DNA from: JAEUNX01 sp034004685
Lineage (GTDB): Bacteria; Pseudomonadota; Gammaproteobacteria; Burkholderiales; Rhodocyclaceae
Length of the DNA stretch: 7,797 bases
NCBI GenBank assembly: GCA_034004685.1
Contig: JAVEWG010000074.1
Coordinates: 1-7,797, forward strand
Direction: 5' to 3'
Of the stretch, positions 1 through 5,307 are shown piece by piece. Made by a program: the position numbers and the translations under genes. The first letter of the stretch is position 1. Each line of letters starts with the position of its first letter. The notes beneath the pieces are model-generated. The model made no database searches. It saw only the letters and a list, made by a program, of their open reading frames with translations, and was not told the DNA's origin.

Positions 1-157
1 CCTCCCCCGTGAAAGTAGGTCATCGTCAGACTACCCCTCAACACCAGCGCCCGCTCGACTCAACATCGACCGGGCGTTCGGCTTTCCAATACACATAAAT
101 CATATAGCACCAAAGCCTCTCACGCTCCTCCCCGCTCTCCCCCGCACCCCCCAGCAA
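1..157. other. Intergenic stretch beyond the 3' end of the exporter operon
   Basis: This stretch follows the stop codon of the last permease gene. It is less GC-rich than the genes, with an AT-rich patch at about 90-110. I see no GC-rich hairpin followed by a T-run on either strand, so no intrinsic terminator is evident. On the minus strand, TATGAT (99-104) resembles a -10 box but has no good -35. GAGGGG (34-39) lies 10 bases before an ATG at 21-23 whose frame runs off the window edge after seven codons, which is too little to call a gene. The plus strand is C-rich and G-poor here, continuing the skew seen in the adjoining permease gene. Confidence 0.5.
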
Positions 158-1357
158 CTACTCCAAACGCAACGCTTCCACCACCGCCAGGCGCGAGCCG
201 CGGTAGGCCGGGTACGCCCCGCTCAAAACCCCCAGCAGCCCTGATAGCACCTCCGCCCCAACGACATACTCCCACCGCAAGGAAACAGGTATCCCCCCAA
301 CCGTCACCACCAAAAACCCCACCAAAACCCCACCCAAAAGCAAGCCCCCCAAACCCCCTAGCCCTCCAAGGACCAGCGCTTCACTTAAAAATAACAAATG
401 AATATCGGCCGGCGTTGCACCCAGAGCGACCAACAGCCCAATCTCGTTGCGTCGCTCGCTGATGTTTATCAGCATGATGGTGACGATTCCGACTCCGCCA
501 ACCAGTAGGGAAATGCCTCCTAAAGCACCGACGGCTGCAGTCAGGATGTTCAAGATCTTGGAAAGGGTCTTGAGCATGTCCTCCTGGGTGGTGACGGTGA
601 AATCCTCGCGACCGTGGCGGGTGACAAGGAGGCGCTGGATCGCACGGGAGATGGCCGGTGCCGGCGTGTTTTCCTGGTAGGACAGATTGATGCTGATAAG
701 TCCGCTGCGGTTATACAGGGCCATGGCCCTGGCGGTGGGAATGTAGGCGGTGTCATCCAGGTCGGTGCCTAGGAATTGCCCCTTCGGCTCCATGATCCCT
801 ACCACCCGAAAGTGCTCCCCCCCGATGCGAACCCGCTCCCCGAGGGCATTGGCGCCACCGAAGAGTTCCTGTTTGAGCTTGGCCCCCAGAACCACCAAAG
901 CACGGGGGTGGGCCGTATCGTCCTCTGGCAAGAAGGAGCCAACCCGGACTTCCATGGCGAAAACCCGGAGCATCCCGACGGTGGCGCCATATACGGTCGT
1001 GCGGCGTAGCCGCCCGTTGCTTTCCAGTTCCGAATTTCCCCACACGATGGGCGTCACCGCCACCACGCCCGGTATGCGGCTGAGAGCTAAGGCATCATCC
1101 AGGGTGAGTTCCCGGCTTGTCCCGGGCAAGCCCGGGGGGCCGCCTCGCGCGCCTTGCTTGCCAGGCGTGACCTCCATGACATTGGTGCCGAACTGGCTGA
1201 ACTCCTTGAGGACGAATTGATGAACGCCTTCGCCGATGGAGGTGAGCAAGATCACGGCAGCAATTCCTACGCTGATGCCTAGCAGGGTCAGCGCGCTGCG
1301 CAGGCGGTGGGCGGTGAGGGCCCGCAAGGCGAGGTGAGCGGCGTCCCTGAGCAGCAT
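158..1357 (-). CDS. MacB/FtsX-family ABC transporter permease (second permease of the exporter)
   Basis: This is a 399-residue inner-membrane permease of the MacB type without a fused ATPase. Membrane segment 1 lies at about residues 20-41. A large periplasmic MacB-like core domain follows at about 42-268. An FtsX domain then has three more membrane segments, near 269-298, 319-352 and 362-385. The cytoplasmic signature ERRNEIGLLVALGAT (301-315) is the usual FtsX/MacB coupling motif after segment 2, and the C-terminal AYPAYRGSRLAVVEALRLE end is also family-typical. The start ATG lies 3 bases after the stop of the preceding permease gene, with no clear ribosome site, so re-initiation is likely. 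It is a divergent paralogue of that permease: both share the NSE...NGRLR segment in the periplasmic domain. MacB-type permeases transmit ATP-driven movement across the membrane to the periplasmic adaptor. The segment near 325-355 is very Gly-rich and encoded by long G-runs. The substrate is unknown. Confidence 0.93.
   Translation of the reverse strand: MLLRDAAHLALRALTAHRLRSALTLLGISVGIAAVILLTSIGEGVHQFVLKEFSQFGTNVMEVTPGKQGARGGPPGLPGTSRELTLDDALALSRIPGVVAVTPIVWGNSELESNGRLRRTTVYGATVGMLRVFAMEVRVGSFLPEDDTAHPRALVVLGAKLKQELFGGANALGERVRIGGEHFRVVGIMEPKGQFLGTDLDDTAYIPTARAMALYNRSGLISINLSYQENTPAPAISRAIQRLLVTRHGREDFTVTTQEDMLKTLSKILNILTAAVGALGGISLLVGGVGIVTIMLINISERRNEIGLLVALGATPADIHLLFLSEALVLGGLGGLGGLLLGGVLVGFLVVTVGGIPVSLRWEYVVGAEVLSGLLGVLSGAYPAYRGSRLAVVEALRLE
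291..364 (-). other. Extreme G-rich/C-poor coding-strand segment
   Basis: On the plus strand, positions 291-360 contain 38 C, 26 A, 3 G and 3 T by my count, so the sense strand of the permease gene is 38 G to 3 C. C-runs of three or more lie at 293-298, 317-320, 328-331, 333-335, 345-350, 354-358 and 362-364. They encode the Gly-rich third membrane segment of the permease. On the sense RNA they could form a quadruplex only if a 9-base loop is allowed. On the opposite strand, the C-rich, G-poor stretch is the composition known for Rho loading sites. Either role is inference. Confidence 0.45.
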
Positions 1358-1360
1358 GAT

Positions 1361-2569
1361 TCAGTGCCGGGCCAGGGCCTGGACCGGGTCCAGGGCGGCG
1401 GCCCGGCCGGCCGGCATTACACCGAAAAGCACGCCCGTGACCAAGGCTGTCCCGACGCCAGCCACTACTGCCCAGTCCGGCGGCCAGGCGGGAAGAGCCG
1501 GAAATGCCTGACGCAGCCCCCAGGCGCCGATGTGTCCCAGGAGCAGACCCGTGGCGGCGCCGGCCAGGGACAGCAAGGCGGCCTCGGTGAGAAAGGCGTT
1601 GCGGATCATGGCGCCGGAGGCACCCAGGGCTTTGAGGACGCCAATTTCCGACGTGCGCTGGGTAACCGCCACCAACATTACGTTCATGACCAGGATACCG
1701 GCAACCCCCAGGGAAATGGCGGCAATGCCGGCGACCCCCAGAGTCAGGGCGGTCAGGATCCGGTCAAAGGTTCCCAGGACCGCATCCTGGGCAATGAGGG
1801 TGACATCTTCCTCGCCGTCATGGCGGGCCTTGAGCAAGGCCAGGATCTGGGCCTTGGTGGCGGGAATATTGTCCCGGCCCCGGGCTTCCGTCAGGATGCG
1901 AAAAAGGGTGTTGGTGTTGAACATGGCCTGGGCCGTCCCCACCGGGATGATCACCGCCTCATCGGCGTTCATTCCCAGCCCGCTGCTGGAGGGGGCCAGC
2001 ACGCCAATGACCCGGAAGCGCCGGTCGCCAATACGGGCCGTGCGGCCAACCGCCGGCTCAGTGCCAAACAACTCGCGGCGGATGGTATGGCCGATGACCG
2101 CGAAGGGGGAGCCCCGACGCAGATCTTCCTGGGGCAAAAAACGTCCTTCGGTCAGATCAAGGCGGCGGATCGCCACGAAATCCGAGTTGGTTCCCAGTAC
2201 CAGGACACTGCGCAGCCTGCCATTGGCGGAAATTTCAGAATTGCCCACCGCCAGGGGGGCGATGCGGGCTACCGAGGGGGCGCGCAGCAAGGCTTGGGCG
2301 TCTTCCACGGTGAGATCCCGGGGGGTGCTGGTGATCAGGCTGCTGGCGCCGATACCACCGGTTTCGGTGCGGCCGGGCAGGACGATCACCAGATTGCTGC
2401 CCAGCGCGCTGAATTCACCCACCACGTAGCGGCGGGCGCCATCCCCCAGGGCGGTCAGGATGACCACCGAGGCCACGCCGATGGACATGGCCAGGATCAT
2501 CAGCCCGGTGCGCATCGGTGCGCTCCCCGCCGCCCGGCTCGCAAAGACCAGGGTATCCATGACTCTCAT
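1361..2569 (-). CDS. MacB/FtsX-family ABC transporter permease (first permease of the exporter)
   Basis: This 402-residue permease has the MacB architecture. Membrane segment 1 is at about residues 20-42, a periplasmic core at about 43-270, and an FtsX domain has segments near 275-303, 326-352 and 366-387. The motif TSEIGVLKALGAS (306-318) matches the conserved FtsX cytoplasmic loop, and the tail GRAAALDPVQALARH is typical of MacB/LolC-type permeases. The start ATG overlaps the stop of the ATPase gene as ATGA (2566-2569), a sign of translational coupling; a second in-frame ATG three codons on (2558-2560) is an alternative. The stop is 3 bases before the next permease gene. There is no ATPase domain in this chain, so the separate ATPase just upstream must power it. 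With the second permease it probably forms a heterodimer, although two homodimers cannot be excluded. The sequence does not show the substrate. Confidence 0.94.
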   Translation of the reverse strand: MRVMDTLVFASRAAGSAPMRTGLMILAMSIGVASVVILTALGDGARRYVVGEFSALGSNLVIVLPGRTETGGIGASSLITSTPRDLTVEDAQALLRAPSVARIAPLAVGNSEISANGRLRSVLVLGTNSDFVAIRRLDLTEGRFLPQEDLRRGSPFAVIGHTIRRELFGTEPAVGRTARIGDRRFRVIGVLAPSSSGLGMNADEAVIIPVGTAQAMFNTNTLFRILTEARGRDNIPATKAQILALLKARHDGEEDVTLIAQDAVLGTFDRILTALTLGVAGIAAISLGVAGILVMNVMLVAVTQRTSEIGVLKALGASGAMIRNAFLTEAALLSLAGAATGLLLGHIGAWGLRQAFPALPAWPPDWAVVAGVGTALVTGVLFGVMPAGRAAALDPVQALARH

Positions 2570-3255
2570 GGGGGCGGGGCCGTGCTGTCGTGGATCAGCT
2601 TGCCGTCCTCCATCAGCAACTGGCGGCGGGCCCGAATGCCCATGGTTTGGTCGTGGGTCACCACGATCAGGGTAACGCCGCCGGCATTGAGTTCCTCCAG
2701 CAGGCGGGTGACCTCTTGACCGGTAGTGCGGTCCAGATTGCCGGTGGGTTCGTCGGCCAGGAGCATGGCCGGGCGCATGATGGTGGCGCGGGCGATGGCC
2801 ACCCGCTGGCGCTGGCCGCCGGAGAGCTGGTCCGGCCTGTGCCCGGCCCGGCTGGTCAGGCCAAAATCCTGCAGGGCCCGGGCTACCCGTGGGCCTCGCT
2901 CCCGGGGCGGAATATCCGCCAGGACCAGGGGCAGGGCGATGTTTTCCGCCGCCGTCAGGCGGGGTACCAGGTGGAAACTCTGGAAGACGAAGCCGATCCT
3001 CTCCCGGCGAACCCGGGCCTGTTCGTTGGGACTCAGGGTGGTTACGTCCCGTCCCTCAAGGCGATAGCAGCCGGCGTTGGGGCGGTCCAGCAGGCCGAGG
3101 AGGTTGAGCAGGGTGGATTTGCCCGAACCGGAAGGGCCCATCACGGCCACGTATTCTCCGGCTTCGATGCTGACGGAGAGGTTTTCCAGGGCGTGGACCT
3201 GGCTGTCCCCCAGTTCAAAAACCCGCGCGATGCCGGATAGTTCAATCTGGCCCAT
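2566..3255 (-). CDS. ABC transporter ATPase of the LolD/MacB family
   Basis: This is a complete nucleotide-binding subunit of 229 residues. Counting from the ATG, it has Walker A GPSGSGKST (40-48), the Q-loop FQSFHLVP (Q92), the ABC signature LSGGQRQRVAIAR (144-156), Walker B MLLADEP (164-170, catalytic Glu 169), the D-loop GNLD and the switch His201 in VTHD. These features match LolD, MacB and YbbA-type ATPases, which drive mechanotransmission exporters from the cytoplasmic face. I chose the ATG at 3253-3255 because GAGG sits 6 bases upstream. A GTG at 3265-3267 would add four residues and overlap the adaptor stop as GTGA, but it has no ribosome site. The 3' end overlaps the first permease gene by 4 bases. 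All catalytic residues are present, so the enzyme should be active. It should serve the two downstream permeases. Confidence 0.95.
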   Translation of the reverse strand: MGQIELSGIARVFELGDSQVHALENLSVSIEAGEYVAVMGPSGSGKSTLLNLLGLLDRPNAGCYRLEGRDVTTLSPNEQARVRRERIGFVFQSFHLVPRLTAAENIALPLVLADIPPRERGPRVARALQDFGLTSRAGHRPDQLSGGQRQRVAIARATIMRPAMLLADEPTGNLDRTTGQEVTRLLEELNAGGVTLIVVTHDQTMGIRARRQLLMEDGKLIHDSTAPPP

Positions 3256-3263
3256 GGGCGGCC

Positions 3264-4427
3264 TCACGGCTGGCGTTTTGGGGGCGCTTCCGGGCGTACT
3301 CGGGCGCCTGGCTTGATTCCCGGCCGCTCCAGGGAGGTGACAAAGCGCTCCTGATCAGTGAGGCCGGCCTTGATTTCGGTGTGATCCCAGTTGGCCAGAC
3401 CGGGCTGGATGGTCCGCTCTTCGAGGGTCTCTCCATCCGGAGGGAGCACCAGCAGGCGATTGCCTTCCCGCAGGGCGCTGGTGGGGATCCGCAAAACGTC
3501 GTCGTGGCGGTCAAGGACGATTTCCACGTCGGCGCTGTAGCCCACCAAGAGGCCGCGGGCCTCCTCGGGGCGAAGGAATTCCACTTCCACGTCCACCGTG
3601 CGCGCCTGTTTTTCCACCGCTGCCACGTAGGGGGCAACCCGCCGTACCCGGCCCTCGAAGCGCTGATCCGGCAGGGCGTCGATGCGGATGCGGGCTGTCT
3701 GGCCGGCGTGGATGCGGGGGGCGTCCACTTCGTCCATGGGCGCGGTGATATAAAGGCAGGCGTCGTCGATGAGGTCGATGGCGGGGGGCGTCATCACGCC
3801 CACCGGCGAGGGGGTGGAAAACTCCCCCAGCTCGCCGGTGATCTTGGCCACCGTGCCGTCGAAGGGCGCCAGCAAAACCGTGCGGCGCTGGTCGGTGGTG
3901 CTGGCCTTGACCCGGGCCTGGGCCGTGGCAACGTCGGCCCGGGCGGTGTCGCAGGCGGCGGCCCGGGCGGCCGCCTCGAAACGCGCCTGTTCCTCCCGGG
4001 AGGTGGAGACGAAGCCCCGCTGGCGTAGTTGCGCCTGACGGGCCGCTTCCTGGGCTGCGTTCTGGGCCGTGCTGCAAGCTTCCCCGACCCGGCGCCGGGC
4101 AGCGTCCAGTTGGGTCCGGGAGACGTCCAGCTGGGCTTGCTGATCCTCATTCCACAAGCGCAAAAGCACCTGGCCAGCCTTGACCCGATCGCCTTCCTTG
4201 ACCCCCAGGAATTCGATTCGCCCCCCCTGGATGGTGGACAGCTTGGCCCGCTGGCAGGCTTCCACTTCGCCGGCCCGGGTGTTGGCCAGGGTGGCTTCCA
4301 CCGAGCCCCGGTCGGCCTGGGCCAGAATCACCGGGATGGGTTGGGGTCTGGATAGCCACCCGCCGACCCCTGCCATTGCCAGGACCAGGACTAAAAGCAG
4401 GATAAGGCGGCGGGGATGGGCTGGCAT
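3264..4427 (-). CDS. HlyD/MacA-type periplasmic adaptor (membrane fusion protein)
   Basis: This 387-residue protein has an uncleaved-looking N-terminal membrane segment (about 7-25) with basic residues before it, so most of it should lie in the periplasm. The first lipoyl half-motif is at about 62-91. An alpha-helical hairpin spans about 93-180, the second lipoyl half (LAPFDGTVAKITGELGEF) is at about 186-203, and beta-barrel and membrane-proximal domains follow. The hairpin tip has R130, L134 and S141 in the spacing R-x3-L-x6-S. That is the tip motif by which AcrA- and MacA-type adaptors dock to TolC-family channels, so a tripartite exporter is implied. Cysteines 118 and 159 lie on opposite arms at equal distance from the tip. 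Others are at 58 and 224. The gene starts 13 bases after the ankyrin gene and its stop is 8 bases before the ATPase ATG. Substrate unknown. Confidence 0.93.
   Translation of the reverse strand: MPAHPRRLILLLVLVLAMAGVGGWLSRPQPIPVILAQADRGSVEATLANTRAGEVEACQRAKLSTIQGGRIEFLGVKEGDRVKAGQVLLRLWNEDQQAQLDVSRTQLDAARRRVGEACSTAQNAAQEAARQAQLRQRGFVSTSREEQARFEAAARAAACDTARADVATAQARVKASTTDQRRTVLLAPFDGTVAKITGELGEFSTPSPVGVMTPPAIDLIDDACLYITAPMDEVDAPRIHAGQTARIRIDALPDQRFEGRVRRVAPYVAAVEKQARTVDVEVEFLRPEEARGLLVGYSADVEIVLDRHDDVLRIPTSALREGNRLLVLPPDGETLEERTIQPGLANWDHTEIKAGLTDQERFVTSLERPGIKPGARVRPEAPPKRQP
4005..4040 (-). other. TolC-docking hairpin tip of the adaptor (R-x3-L-x6-S)
   Basis: These codons encode adaptor residues 130-141, with Arg130, Leu134 and Ser141 at the spacing found in the hairpin tips of TolC-dependent adaptors such as AcrA and MacA. 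The match is seen directly in the translation. The implied outer-membrane partner is inferred, since no TolC-family gene lies in this window. Confidence 0.7.
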
Positions 4428-4440
4428 GGCTGGATGTCCG

Positions 4441-5307
4441 TCAGTGACCGGCGGCGGGGGGCTCGGCGGGAAGGACGACGGTGCCGTCCTGGGTCTGCAC
4501 GATGACGGGCGCCTCCTGCAGATTGATCCGGTGGCCGGGGCCAGGGGCGCCGATTTCTTCAGGAGAATCCGGCAACTCCAGCCAGTCGCTGGCGATTCCG
4601 CGGGGGTCCTCCCGGAACAGGACCTTGGCCAGGCTCTGGTGGGTCAGGAGCCGGTCATGGTTGTGCTCCAATGCCTCCAGGGGGGTGTAGCCCAGTGCGT
4701 TGCGGGCGTCCACCCTGGCGCCGGCCTCGATCAGGCGGCGGGCGGCGAATTCCGGGTGGCGCAGGCCGGTGGTGGTGGCCAGCAGGTGGAGGGGGGTGTT
4801 ACCCGCCACGTCGGCCCGGTTGGGGTCGGCCCCGGCGCCCAGAAGGGTGACCACCATCCCGAGATCCTCCCGCTGGACGGCATGGTGGAGGGGGGTGCGG
4901 CCCGCGAACTCCGGCCGGGGGTCGGTTTGATGAACGGCCCCGGGGCTGCTCAACATCACCCGCAGTGTCCGGGGGGGGGCGCCGCAGGCGGCAGCGAAGG
5001 CGGGGTTGAGTCCCTGCTTGTCTTCCCCGGGGCAACTGACCGGGGTCTGCGTCTGGAGAACGGTGGGAGGCTGGACGGGGGCCGCGGCCAGGAGGTCATC
5101 CTCCAGCAGTTCGGAAATCATCCAGACCAGCCCCCCGGCCAACATGACCAGGAAACCCCCTGCCACGACCAGGGACAGCAGGCGGCGCAGGCTGGCGGGC
5201 CTGCCGCTCCGGGAGCGCCGCCGGCTGCCGCGCCGCCGCCCGCCGCTGCTGCTGGAAGCGCTGCGTCCGGAGCGGGAACGGGAGGGGGGCGGCAGCGGGG
5301 TGTTCAC
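4441..5307 (-). CDS. Membrane-anchored ankyrin-repeat protein of unknown function
   Basis: This 288-residue protein has three parts. Residues 1-42 contain 13 Arg and 12 Ser with no acidic residue. One hydrophobic segment follows at about 43-68. A C-terminal region carries ankyrin repeats: a degenerate one near 100-135, then clear repeats beginning GRTPLHHAV (136), GNTPLHLLA (169) and GYTPLEALE (206). The basic residues before a single membrane helix predict a type II protein with its ankyrin region in the periplasm; topology is inferred. Cys92 and Cys108 lie just beyond the helix and could pair there. The start is GTG, overlapping the glnS stop as GTGA, and the adaptor gene begins 13 bases after the stop, so it is probably translated with both. 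Ankyrin repeats bind proteins; the context suggests a scaffold or gate for the exporter, but no function is established. A nine-C run interrupts codons 110-113. Confidence 0.85.
   Translation of the reverse strand: MNTPLPPPSRSRSGRSASSSSGGRRRGSRRRSRSGRPASLRRLLSLVVAGGFLVMLAGGLVWMISELLEDDLLAAAPVQPPTVLQTQTPVSCPGEDKQGLNPAFAAACGAPPRTLRVMLSSPGAVHQTDPRPEFAGRTPLHHAVQREDLGMVVTLLGAGADPNRADVAGNTPLHLLATTTGLRHPEFAARRLIEAGARVDARNALGYTPLEALEHNHDRLLTHQSLAKVLFREDPRGIASDWLELPDSPEEIGAPGPGHRINLQEAPVIVQTQDGTVVLPAEPPAAGH
4971..4979 (-). repeat. Nine-base homopolymer (C9 on the sense strand) within the ankyrin gene
   Basis: Nine consecutive G on the plus strand read as C9 in the sense strand and encode the Ala-Pro-Pro-Arg stretch at residues 110-113, between the membrane segment and the clear ankyrin repeats. 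Slippage by one base would remove all three clear repeats. A C8 run occurs in glnS (5424-5431), so such runs are not confined to this gene. Confidence 0.8.

Noticed and set aside
1..23. Possible gene starting on the minus strand at 21-23 (MTYFHGG, running off the left edge)
   Set aside because: GAGGGG lies 10 bases upstream, but only seven codons are visible, so no family can be recognised and chance cannot be excluded.
45..95. Possible intrinsic terminator after the exporter operon
   Set aside because: Only a very short CCG/CGG stem is visible and there is no T-run on the minus strand after it.
2..244. Open plus-strand frame from the left edge to a TGA at 242-244
   Set aside because: It would overlap the permease gene convergently by about 85 bases. 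The product is Pro/Gln/Arg-rich with no motif, and the openness follows from C-rich, G-poor sequence with few stop codons.
1307..2719. A 470-codon open frame on the plus strand
   Set aside because: It lies antisense to the permease genes and the end of the ATPase gene, which have clear family motifs. Its product is Gly/Gln/His-rich with no domain. Long antisense frames are expected in GC-rich codon usage.
3256..3267. GTG start for the ATPase, overlapping the adaptor stop as GTGA
   Set aside because: It has no ribosome binding site, while the ATG four codons later has GAGG at 6-base spacing and begins where the family domain begins.
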